A DNA stretch of 64,000 nucleotides, from the NCBI GenBank assembly GCA_903929355.1, contig CAIYUN010000053.1, positions 1 through 64,000 of the forward strand. The letters are read 5' to 3'. Position numbers and translations under genes: made by a program. Origin of the DNA: an uncultured Opitutaceae bacterium (lineage in GTDB: Bacteria > Verrucomicrobiota > Verrucomicrobiia > Opitutales > Opitutaceae). This document shows positions 34,493-41,978 of the stretch, piece after piece. The first letter of the stretch is position 1, and every line of letters starts with the position of its first letter. The notes beneath the pieces were generated by a model. It did no database searches and was not told where the DNA came from. It worked only from the letters and a program-made list of their open reading frames with translations.

Positions 34493-36141
34493 GCGGCTTC
34501 CTCCACGGCGATGCGTTCGGCCATCTGGAAGAAAAACTCCAGGTCCTCGAAGCGATATGAGTCCAACAAGGCATGGTTGTTCTCGAAAAGGCGGACGCGC
34601 GGCTGAATGCGGTCGAGCGCCGGCAACAGGTAGTAGTCTTTGATCGCCTCGTTGGTCTCGTCCATGCGGACCGCGATGGTGAGGTCGGGACGGAGGCCCT
34701 CGTCAAATCGGAGGAGCCACCGGCGGTTGCCGGCTTCGCCGCGGAGGCAGCGGGAGAGCACCAGTGAGACGGTGAGCTCATGGTCGAGGATGAGCAGCTC
34801 GGTGTCAGGATCGCGATCCACCTTGACCCCCATACCCGACAGCCGGGTGATGACGTCCTGCACGATGGCGGGGTGCCGCTCGCGGAGGTAACTATTGACC
34901 GCGAGGAAGGAGTAGTCGGTCCGCGGGGTGTAGCCGATGAGCCGGTAGGCTTGCACTAGGCTGCCAAAGCGGTGGCGGAACACCGCGCTCGATGGCATCT
35001 CCTCCTGCTCGTCAATCAGGACGCCGGAAACCCGGCCGTGGTTCGACCACAGTTCCTTCAGCCGCTGGAGCATCTCCTCGTTGGTGAAGCGCCGCGCATT
35101 GGCCAGAATCAGCTCCTGCGCGCGCGCAAAGAGAGCGGGGTCCACGATGGGGGGAAATGCCCCGTCGTTGCGAATCCACATTTCCGGGGGATTCTCGACG
35201 TGCTTGCGCTTCAATTTGAACGAGGTCCGGTGGTAGATGTTGTTGCCGATGTATTTCTCGTTGCCGAGGATTTGTTGGACCGTGCTGCGCGTCCAGGGGC
35301 GGCCGAAGTCGGTGAGGATCTGGCGGGTGTTGAGGATGTCGGCGATCTCGCGCTCGGACTTCCCTTGGTCGAGGAAGAAACTGTAAATCTCCCGGACCAC
35401 GACCTGCTCCTCCTCCGGGCCGGGCACGAGGACCACCCGGTCGGTCTGGAGGCTCTTGTGCTCGCCGACCTTGAGCGTGCCCTTGGCCTGGCCGGCCTGG
35501 TCAATCAGCATGCGCCGCAACCCGTAGCCGGCCGACCCGCCCTGTTTGAATCCGAGCTGGATCAGGCGGCAGGCACCCTGGAAGACCTTGGACGAAAGCT
35601 CCCGGCTGTATTCGCCCGCCATGGACCGCTTGACGCTCTTGATGATGTTGGAAGTCGGGCTGCCGTCGTTCTCGAACTGCTCCGCGCAGTAGTGGACGTT
35701 GATCCCGGCGCGCTTGCAGATGTATTCGTAGTAGCCGCTTTCATCGGCGTCCTGGAACCTGCCCCACCGGCTGACATCGTAGGCGAGGATGCACTTGAAC
35801 GCGGCCTTGCCGGACTCGACGGTGGCGATCATCCGCTGGAGGCTTTCCCGGCCCTTGACGTTCAGACCGCTTTTGCCCGCGTCGGTGAAGACCTCAATGA
35901 TCTCCATGTTCCGCTTGGCGGCGTATTCCTTGATGCGGTCGAGCTGGTTCTCGGTGGAATACTGCTGGTGCTCGGTGGACATCCGGACGTAGGCCGCCGC
36001 CGGGGTGAGGGAGTCCGGGGCGGTGGCGACGGAGGTTGATGATGTCGGCGGCTTCATGGGCACGCCCATGGTCGCCGCGACCGCACCGCGGGGCGCGGGA
36101 TCAGCGGAAAGTGTCTTCGGTGGTGATGCGTAGGAATTCAC
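34489..36141 (-). CDS. large serine recombinase
   Basis: A 550-residue site-specific recombinase. It is drawn from the GTG at 36141; ATGs at 36069 and 36057 are also possible because the first 45 residues are low-complexity. The resolvase catalytic domain (about 48-190) starts AAAYVRMSTEHQQYSTENQ, with the nucleophilic serine in RMSTEHQ and the helper arginines in DVSRWGRFQD. The Recombinase domain (about 215-330) includes GYGLRRMLI, EIYSFFLDQGKSEREIADILN and GRPWTRSTVQQILGNEKYIGNN. The long C-terminal region (GKVxR-like NHGRVSGVLID, then FRHRFGSL) is specific to this island recombinase family. It is the only intact recombinase in the island. Confidence 0.88.
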   Translation of the reverse strand: MNSYASPPKTLSADPAPRGAVAATMGVPMKPPTSSTSVATAPDSLTPAAAYVRMSTEHQQYSTENQLDRIKEYAAKRNMEIIEVFTDAGKSGLNVKGRESLQRMIATVESGKAAFKCILAYDVSRWGRFQDADESGYYEYICKRAGINVHYCAEQFENDGSPTSNIIKSVKRSMAGEYSRELSSKVFQGACRLIQLGFKQGGSAGYGLRRMLIDQAGQAKGTLKVGEHKSLQTDRVVLVPGPEEEQVVVREIYSFFLDQGKSEREIADILNTRQILTDFGRPWTRSTVQQILGNEKYIGNNIYHRTSFKLKRKHVENPPEMWIRNDGAFPPIVDPALFARAQELILANARRFTNEEMLQRLKELWSNHGRVSGVLIDEQEEMPSSAVFRHRFGSLVQAYRLIGYTPRTDYSFLAVNSYLRERHPAIVQDVITRLSGMGVKVDRDPDTELLILDHELTVSLVLSRCLRGEAGNRRWLLRFDEGLRPDLTIAVRMDETNEAIKDYYLLPALDRIQPRVRLFENNHALLDSYRFEDLEFFFQMAERIAVEEAA

Positions 36142-36176
36142 GTCCGCGCAGCATGGCCCGGCGCGGCTTTTTTCCT

Positions 36177-36261
36177 ATCGAATCTTGTAACGCAAAGAAA
36201 TGAGGTCCGAACCAACCCGCGTCCTAGAGTGAAAAACGTGTCAATCGAATCTTGTAACGCA
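36177..36261. repeat. 18-bp direct repeat pair upstream of recombinase
   Basis: ATCGAATCTTGTAACGCA occurs at 36,177-36,194 and again at 36,244-36,261, 67 bp apart, in the region upstream of the serine recombinase. Nothing similar was noticed elsewhere in the window. Candidate crossover or operator sites. Confidence 0.8.
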
Positions 36262-36433
36262 TCTTTTCTCCCCACCGACGACGATCTGGCGCGAGGTCGA
36301 AATACCGGACTTGGCGGCCGGCGGAGGGTTTGAGCCGGTGCCATGAACAAGGGTTTCTCTCGCCGCCGGAGGTGGAGTCTGGTTGGCAGCGGACACTTGC
36401 CGCACGGCCTCTGCCTCGCCAAGTTTCCTCGCC

Positions 36434-37030
36434 ATGCCCTCACCGCCACTGCCCCAGTCGCTGGATGACCTGTTTGACCATGCGAAAAGCTTTGCAGAGC
36501 ACTCGATGCGCACGCAGGGCAAGGTGCCGCAGGCGTTATTCGCCCTCAGCCCGGCGGGTCCGCTCTACCACATCTGGCCCTCGATGGCTTGGCTGCCCGT
36601 GACGGACCCGACGGCCAGCGAGAGGGAGCAGGACAGTTTCGCCTACAATGCCCGGCTGATCTGCACCGTCCATAAAGCGACGGCCGTTGTCGTGGTCCTT
36701 GAGGCGTCCATGCCCTCCACCACCCCCGGACTGCCCCTAAACATTCTGGCTCCGCCGGGAGAGTCGCCCAAGCCGCAGGAGATCGTCGTCCTCGCCGGCG
36801 AGAGCCGCAAGACCTCTGAACTGAGGATCTTTTCGCTCCTCCACATGGGCAGTGTTTTTTCGACTTTTGGGGAATATTTCGGCCCAGCCGAAATCGGACT
36901 TCTCGTCCGCTTCGCACATATGCTTCCACCCTCGTCCGTCACCCCGGCCATGCTCGCGACGGCGCGCGCCCATCTGAAAATGCTCGGAATCACGCCCGCG
37001 ACCATGCGCCGGGACTGGTCGGCGAATTGA
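36434..37030 (+). CDS. hypothetical island protein
   Basis: A 198-residue protein divergent from the recombinase, started at MPSPPLPQSLDDLFDHAKSFAEHSMRTQGKVPQ. It has a helical N-terminus, then an alpha/beta body (ALFALSPAGPLYHIWPSMAWLP, YNARLICTVHKATAVVVVLEASM, EIVVLAGESRKTSELRIFSLLH), and a helical end (ATARAHLKMLGITPATMRRDWSAN). No signal peptide, metal site or nucleotide-binding motif was recognised. Composition matches neighbours, so it looks coding. It shares the upstream region containing the 18-bp repeats with the recombinase and may be co-regulated with it. Confidence 0.6.
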   Translation: MPSPPLPQSLDDLFDHAKSFAEHSMRTQGKVPQALFALSPAGPLYHIWPSMAWLPVTDPTASEREQDSFAYNARLICTVHKATAVVVVLEASMPSTTPGLPLNILAPPGESPKPQEIVVLAGESRKTSELRIFSLLHMGSVFSTFGEYFGPAEIGLLVRFAHMLPPSSVTPAMLATARAHLKMLGITPATMRRDWSAN

Positions 37031-38109
37031 CGCGGGCGGGCGTCATGGAACGCTTGGACGGACGCTTCCGGCGGTGTTTTTCCGCCATGAACCTCCTGAT
37101 GCTCTCGAACATGTCGGAGACCGTGATGCCGTTGTTCTTGGGCCGCTCCGCACAGTAATCTGGGCTGAAATTGCCACCCGGAAGCAGCGCTCCTCGCCGG
37201 ACAAGCGAAAGCAGATCGACGCCGCGAACAGCGCCGCGCTTTACGCCAAGCTGCACCCACCGGCGATCCAGACCCTGCCAGGATTTTTTCCGGCCGGGAA
37301 GCGGTTGTCCTGACCGGACACCGCCGGGCAGGTAACGAACAGGCGAACGACAGGTGCTGGACAGAGGCCGAGCAGCACGGCGGACAGCCGGCAAAGCAGG
37401 AGGGCGCGCACGCAAGGCGAACACCTTCTCCGGACACGTTAATAGAAACAGGGGGATAGAAACCCGGATAGAATCTCCGGAAAGAAACAAACAGATAGAA
37501 GATCGAGAAGCGGGGGGGGCAATAAGGCCCCCACCCGCCCAGATTTCTTTCTGGAGGTAAAAAGACAAATCGGTGACATCAGGTAGGTGGACGATTCCAA
37601 CCCACGCGACGACGGTAACTGTCCTGCCACATCACCTCCAACAGGCTTGGAATCCCTCTGGCTACCGAAGGAAAGTTCTCGCTCACTCTCACCCTGACCA
37701 CCGACGCCGCGCTTCTGCGACTGCGGGACTTCAAGGGCCAGGTACGCGCAATGGATCTTCGCCTGCGTCGCCACCAGTCCGGGCAACGGTAAAGCCGAGG
37801 CCAAGCCCGAAGCCGAAGAAGATCCTGAGCCCGGCGCGTGATCGAGGTCGCGGTCGGGATGCTGGCCGGGCGAGCGCTGGAACTAGACGAGGTGAAAGAA
37901 AGGAATGAGCCGGCGGGCGAGCCCCTGAAGACCGGTTGAAGGGCGGGAAGCGGCGGCGCAAAAGGCGGCGACCGTGGGCGGGGCACTCTGATCGACGTGG
38001 ATCGCCGTTGCTCGCCGTGCTCCCAGATCGTATTGTCACCAGCATTGTCACTAGGCCTTTTTTCGGACACTCGAAAATCGTAGAACCACTGGGAATCAGT
38101 CACTTAACT
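37031..38109. other. decayed right end of the island
   Basis: About 1.1 kb with no intact gene I can support. Short stretches look coding in conflicting frames: for example, around 37,650-37,790 one plus frame reads KFSLTLTLTTDAALLRLRDFKG while a neighbouring frame reads AQWIFACVATSPGNGKAEA and stops at 37,841. This fits a frameshifted remnant. At 38,031-38,051 lies TATTGTCACC..CATTGTCAC, similar to 31,156-31,172 near the other end. Confidence 0.5.
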
Positions 38110-38143
38110 CACTGGCGGAGAGGGGGGGATTCGAACCCCCGAT
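38110..38143. repeat. right attachment site
   Basis: 34 bp identical to 31,040-31,073, overlapping the 3' end of the intact tRNA-Ser. Together the two define the island boundaries. Confidence 0.92.
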
Positions 38144-38202
38144 AGGCTTTCACCTATACGCGCTTTCCAAGCGCGCGCATTCGACCACTCTGCCACCTCT
38201 CC
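38113..38202 (-). tRNA. tRNA-Ser (anticodon GGA)
   Basis: The 90-nt minus-strand gene has the encoded CCA at 38,113-38,115. The acceptor stem GGAGAGG pairs with CCTCTCC. The D-arm (GCAGAGTGGTCGAATGCG), the anticodon stem-loop with CTTGGAAA (anticodon at 38,166-38,168) and the T-arm GGGGGTTCGAATCCCCC are all clear. The long variable arm (about TATAGGTGAAAGCCTATC) is typical of type II serine tRNAs. The island's insertion regenerates the gene's 3' end. Confidence 0.97.
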
Positions 38203-38323
38203 GGCTCGTGGGAAGGGGTCCGTTAAGCCCGACGCCCCCCCTGCGGTCAACGGAAATCACCGGGGGGCGGACGGTCAGTTTCCGGGATTGCACGCGGCGC
38301 GGCCGGCCGCGATAAGTGGTGGC

Positions 38324-38812
38324 ATGAGCAACTGTCCCTGTGGTTCCGGCCTGGCCTTTGATGCCTGCTGCGGTCCGATCATCGCCGGTGCCCCGGCCGT
38401 GACGGCCGAGGCCCTGATGCGTTCGCGCTACTCCGCCTACGTGGTGCGCGCCTTCGATCACCTGGGCACCTCCCTCTCCGCCGAACAGCGGAAGGATTTC
38501 TCCGCCGACGAGGCCAAACGCTGGGCCGAAAGCTCCGAGTGGCTCGGCCTCACCGTGCATCGGACCGACCAGGGCGGACAGGGAGACACCGCCGGCGCGG
38601 TCGAATTCACCGCCCGGTTCAAGACCGAGGGGAAGGAGCACGAGCACCACGAGATCGCACTCTTCAGCCGGGAGGACGGGCGCTGGGTCTATGCCGGCCA
38701 TGCCGGGGGGCCCGGCAAGACGATCCGCCGTGAAACACCCAAGACCGGGCGGAATGATCCCTGTCCCTGCGGCAGCGGGAAGAAATTCAAGAAGTGCTGC
38801 GGAGCGGGCTGA
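38324..38812 (+). CDS. ychJ: YchJ-family protein with two SEC-C motifs
   Basis: A 162-residue protein. An N-terminal SEC-C zinc motif ([16 protein letters not shown]) is followed by [24 protein letters not shown], the YchJ NTF2-like domain (about 30-130: [44 protein letters not shown]) and a C-terminal SEC-C motif ([16 protein letters not shown]). The SEC-C motif is the zinc-binding signature of the SecA C-terminus. YchJ proteins are cytoplasmic and of unestablished function. The start at 38324 (MSNCPCGSG) is the normal one. It lies immediately beyond tRNA-Ser. Confidence 0.92.
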   Translation: MSNCPCGSGLAFDACCGPIIAGAPAVTAEALMRSRYSAYVVRAFDHLGTSLSAEQRKDFSADEAKRWAESSEWLGLTVHRTDQGGQGDTAGAVEFTARFKTEGKEHEHHEIALFSREDGRWVYAGHAGGPGKTIRRETPKTGRNDPCPCGSGKKFKKCCGAG

Positions 38813-38821
38813 GGCGGCAGA

Positions 38822-38910
38822 AGCCCGGAAGCCAGATGCCAGATGCCGAATGTCAGAGGGCAGAGGGCGGGGGGCGGGGGGGCAGAAGCCTGAAACCGGA
38901 AGCCGGATGC
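38822..38910. repeat. degenerate heptamer array between ychJ and lemA-like gene
   Basis: Units such as GGAAGCC, AGATGCC, AGATGCC, GAATGTC, AGAGGGC, AGAGGGC run in period 7. They are the reverse complement of the CTGRCNT family seen at 27,950 and 29,340. A G-rich tract follows. Confidence 0.75.
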
Positions 38911-39002
38911 GTTTATTATTCCGCAGGGGAGTGGAAAGACTTCGCCTTTTTCCAACAGGGTGGTGCTTGCGCCGGGGATGAGGCCGGACAAAAAATCATC
39001 GG

Positions 39003-40322
39003 ATGAACCACGCGGATATGCCCTGGCCGCTGCTGATTGGCGGTCTCGCCGTGCTCGGCTGCCTCCTGGCCAGTCTGCGACTGCGTCGGCAGCAACGCCT
39101 GTTGCGCGACCTGCCCACCTCGAAGGCCGCCGGGGTGTTCATCGGCTTGGTCGAGCTGAAGGGCACCGCCGAGTCGCCCGCACCCCTCACCAGCTTTCTC
39201 GCGGAGACGGCGACCGTCCATTTCGACTGGCGCATTGAGGAGCACTGGTCGCGCATGGTCGTGGAAACCTACACCGACGACAAGGGCCACCCGCAGACCC
39301 GGCTCCGGGAAGAGAGTGGTTGGACCACTGTGGCCCAAGGCGGCGAGTCCCAGGCCTTCTACGCCAAGGACGACACCGGCGCCGTCCTGGTGCGGCCCAC
39401 CGGGGCCAAGCTCGAGCTGCTTCCGCTCTTCGACGAGACCGTCGAGCGCGGGTCGGCGCTGTATTATGCCAAGGGACCGCCGCAGGCTGTCGCCGACTCC
39501 ACCCACCGCCGGCGTTTTTCCGAGACCGGCCTGCCGCTGCACACCCCCGTCTTCATCGTCGGCCAGGCCCGCGAGCGCGACGACCTGGTCGCACCGGAAA
39601 TCGCCGCGAGCAGGGAGGCGGCGATGTTTCTCATCTCCACGCGCAGCGAGGAGCGGGTCGAGGCGGGCTTCGCCGGCTGGTCGTGGTTTTGGTGGGCCGC
39701 CGGACTGCTCCTCGCCGGCGCACCCCTCCTCCTGGTGCTGGCCGCCCCAAACAACCGTGACCAGGCGCCGGTCGCACTGCTCGCCGCCCCACCCTTCGTC
39801 TATCTGTTGCTCTGGGCGGTCGGGTGGGTCGGGATGGCCTTCAACAGCCTCGTTGGCCTGCGCAACCGCTCCCGGCAGGGCTGGTCGCTCATCGAGGTGC
39901 AGCTCAAGCGCCGGCACGACTTCATCCCCAATCTGGTTGCGGCGGTGTCCGGCCTGACCGCGCACGAGGCGTCCACGCAAACTGCGCTCGCCGCGCTCCG
40001 CGCCCAGGCGCAGGCCACGGCGCCAGGCGTGAGCGGCCCCGACTATGGCGGCCTGGCGGGGGTGCTGCGGGCGGTGGTCGAAAAATATCCCCAGCTGACC
40101 GCCCAGGAAAGTTTCGCCCGTCTGCACCACGCCCTGATCGAGACGGAGCAGCGCATCGCGCTGGCCCGAACCTATTACAACGACATCGCCACCCACTACA
40201 ACACCCGGCTCGAACAGGTGCCGGACGGCTGGATCGCGCGCCTGGGGGGCATGCGCCCTGATCCGCTGCTCGCGGCCGCGGATTTTGAGCGCGCGCCGGT
40301 GACCGTGACGTTTGTGAAGTGA
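39003..40322 (+). CDS. GIDE-domain / LemA-like fusion membrane protein
   Basis: A 439-residue membrane protein. The first transmembrane helix is at about 8-25 (LLIGGLAVLGCLLASLRL). Residues about 30-215 form a GIDE-type domain (SKAAGVFIGLVELKGTAES..TATVHFDWRIEEHWSR, then LHTPVFIVGQARERDDLVAPEI). Two further helices follow at about 223-245 and 254-278. Residues 285-439 are a LemA domain: FNSLVGLRNRSRQGWSLIEVQLKRRHDFIPNLVAAVSG, ESFARLHHALIETEQRIALARTYYNDIATHYNTRLEQVP. GIDE domains are known from mitochondrial MULAN and from bacterial membrane proteins, and LemA proteins have an extracytoplasmic-terminus topology. Function is unknown. The MFS gene follows directly on the same strand. Confidence 0.87.
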   Translation: MNHADMPWPLLIGGLAVLGCLLASLRLRRQQRLLRDLPTSKAAGVFIGLVELKGTAESPAPLTSFLAETATVHFDWRIEEHWSRMVVETYTDDKGHPQTRLREESGWTTVAQGGESQAFYAKDDTGAVLVRPTGAKLELLPLFDETVERGSALYYAKGPPQAVADSTHRRRFSETGLPLHTPVFIVGQARERDDLVAPEIAASREAAMFLISTRSEERVEAGFAGWSWFWWAAGLLLAGAPLLLVLAAPNNRDQAPVALLAAPPFVYLLLWAVGWVGMAFNSLVGLRNRSRQGWSLIEVQLKRRHDFIPNLVAAVSGLTAHEASTQTALAALRAQAQATAPGVSGPDYGGLAGVLRAVVEKYPQLTAQESFARLHHALIETEQRIALARTYYNDIATHYNTRLEQVPDGWIARLGGMRPDPLLAAADFERAPVTVTFVK

Positions 40323-40507
40323 GTGGGACGCGAAGCACACGAGATAACACGAAAGGACGGGGGCATCCTGATTTTAACAGGAGGAAACGGAGGGAACGGA
40401 GAGCAGCAGGAGACGGAGGGCGGACCAGCCTTCGCCCGCCGGGCATCGGCGCGGCAGGGGGGGGGGGTTGGCTTGCGTCTTGCCGGATGGCGGGTAACGG
40501 AAGGGGG

Positions 40508-41959
40508 ATGGCAAATGGCAGCATCTCCATGGCGGGCGCGCAAACGAAGCGGTTCATGCCGTGGCTCGTGGCGGTCGCGCTGTTCATGGAAAACCTCGAC
40601 TCGACCATCGTGAACACGGCGGTGCCGACCATGGCCCGCAATCTTGCGGTGCAGCCGCTCTCCCTCAAGGCGGTGCTCACCAGCTACACGATCTGCCTGG
40701 CGGTCTTCATCCCCATCAGCGGCTGGATGGCCGACCGCTTTGGCACCAAACGGGTGTTCACCTGGGCGGTCGGCCTGTTCACGATCGGCTCGCTGTTCTG
40801 CGGCCTGGCCCAGAACATCCCGATGCTGGTCGCCGCCCGGGTGGTGCAGGGCATCGGCGGCGCGATGATGACCCCCGTGGGCCGGCTCGCGCTGGTGCGC
40901 ACGTTTCCCCGGTCCGAGATGCTCAACGCGATGAACTTCGTCGTCATCCCCGCGCTCATCGGCCCGCTGCTGGGGCCGTTTGTCGGGGGGCTCATCATCC
41001 GGTTCCTGGTGTGGCGCATGATTTTCTTCGTCAACCTCCCGATCGGGCTCCTCGGCCTGTGGCTGATCAAGCACCACATGCCCGACTACCGCGACGATGC
41101 CGTGAAACCGCTGGACTGGATCGGCTTTCTGCTCTTCGGCGCCGGGATCGCGCTGCTGGCCCATGTGCTCGAGGTCTTTGGCGAGCACAAGATGGGGACC
41201 GTGGCCATGCTGGAGATGCTCGGCGTCTCGGCCATCCTGCTGGCCGCCTACTATTGGCACGGCCGCCATGTCCCCAACCCGGTCATGCGGCTGGCCCTGT
41301 TCGATGTGCGCACCTTCAAGGTGTCGGTGCTCGGCGGCATCATCACCCGCCTGGGCATCGGCGGGATGCCCTTTTTGCTGCCACTCCTCTACCAGATCGG
41401 GATGGGGTTCGCCCCCTGGCAGGCGGGCCTCCTCACCATGCCCCAGGCGATCGCGGCCATCATGATGAAGATGCTCAGCCGGTCCATCCTGGCCCGGTTC
41501 GGCCACCGGCAGGTGCTGGTCGCCAACACCATCCTCCTGGGCGCCAGCATGCTGACCTTCTCCCGCATCGGGCCCGGCACCCCGATCTTGGGCATCCTGC
41601 TCCTGAGCTTCTCCCAGGGGTTTTTCTCCGCCCTCCAGTTCACGAGCCTGAACACCCTGGTCTATGCGGACATCAACGACCAGGACGCCAGCATGGCCAA
41701 CAGCATCGCCAGCACGGCGCAAATGATGGCACTGAGCTTTGGCGTGGCCTTCGCCTCGCTGGTGGCGGCTTGGTTCATCGGCGGCACGGCCCAGGCCGCG
41801 ACCCCCACCTTCATCAACGCGCTCCATCATTCCTACCTGGCCCTGGGAACGGTGACGATCATCTCCGCCCTGATGTTCTGGCGGCTCCAGCCCAACGACG
41901 GCAACAACGTAAGCAACCGCCCCAGCCCGCCCGAGGAGGAACGCGTGGAGGCGGCGTGA
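40508..41959 (+). CDS. MFS transporter, DHA2 (EmrB/QacA) type
   Basis: A 483-residue integral membrane exporter from the ATG at 40508, which has GGAAGG about 5 bases upstream; the ATG at 40529 is a possible alternative. Family motifs: MENLDSTIVNTAVPTMARNL in helix 1 (the DHA2 LDxTIVNVALP signature), TSYTICLAVFIPISGWMADRFGTKRVF (motif A) and RVVQGIGGAMMTPVGRLALVR (motif C-like). About 12-14 hydrophobic helices follow. It is expected to export drugs or other hydrophobic compounds using the proton gradient. The tail after helix 14 is hydrophilic and short. Convergent with the giant repeat gene, 19 bp away. Confidence 0.9.
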   Translation: MANGSISMAGAQTKRFMPWLVAVALFMENLDSTIVNTAVPTMARNLAVQPLSLKAVLTSYTICLAVFIPISGWMADRFGTKRVFTWAVGLFTIGSLFCGLAQNIPMLVAARVVQGIGGAMMTPVGRLALVRTFPRSEMLNAMNFVVIPALIGPLLGPFVGGLIIRFLVWRMIFFVNLPIGLLGLWLIKHHMPDYRDDAVKPLDWIGFLLFGAGIALLAHVLEVFGEHKMGTVAMLEMLGVSAILLAAYYWHGRHVPNPVMRLALFDVRTFKVSVLGGIITRLGIGGMPFLLPLLYQIGMGFAPWQAGLLTMPQAIAAIMMKMLSRSILARFGHRQVLVANTILLGASMLTFSRIGPGTPILGILLLSFSQGFFSALQFTSLNTLVYADINDQDASMANSIASTAQMMALSFGVAFASLVAAWFIGGTAQAATPTFINALHHSYLALGTVTIISALMFWRLQPNDGNNVSNRPSPPEEERVEAA

Positions 41960-41978
41960 GGCCCGCCCCTCCCACCGC

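Larger units (their letters stand above)
31040..38143. mobile_element. decayed genomic island integrated in tRNA-Ser
   Basis: About 7.1 kb bounded by 34-bp perfect direct repeats, the right one overlapping the intact tRNA-Ser(GGA) 3' end. Contents from left to right: an integrase stub fused to a cargo domain, a hypothetical gene, a ParA remnant, a truncated ParB-like gene, a RepB/ParB-like gene, a large serine recombinase, a hypothetical gene and about 1 kb of decayed sequence. The mixture of a tyrosine-integrase stub and a complete serine recombinase module suggests two layers of mobile DNA followed by deletions. With its own integrase broken, the island is probably immobile unless helped in trans. 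Confidence 0.88.

Noticed and set aside
36990-37568. Minus-strand open frame of 192 codons overlapping the hypothetical gene's end
   Set aside because: Only a short segment looks protein-like and the rest is low-quality; no start or neighbour supports it.
37573-37908. Plus-strand open frame in the island's right end
   Set aside because: Composition is Arg/Ser/Pro-rich, with competing coding-like stretches in other frames; best read as frameshifted debris.
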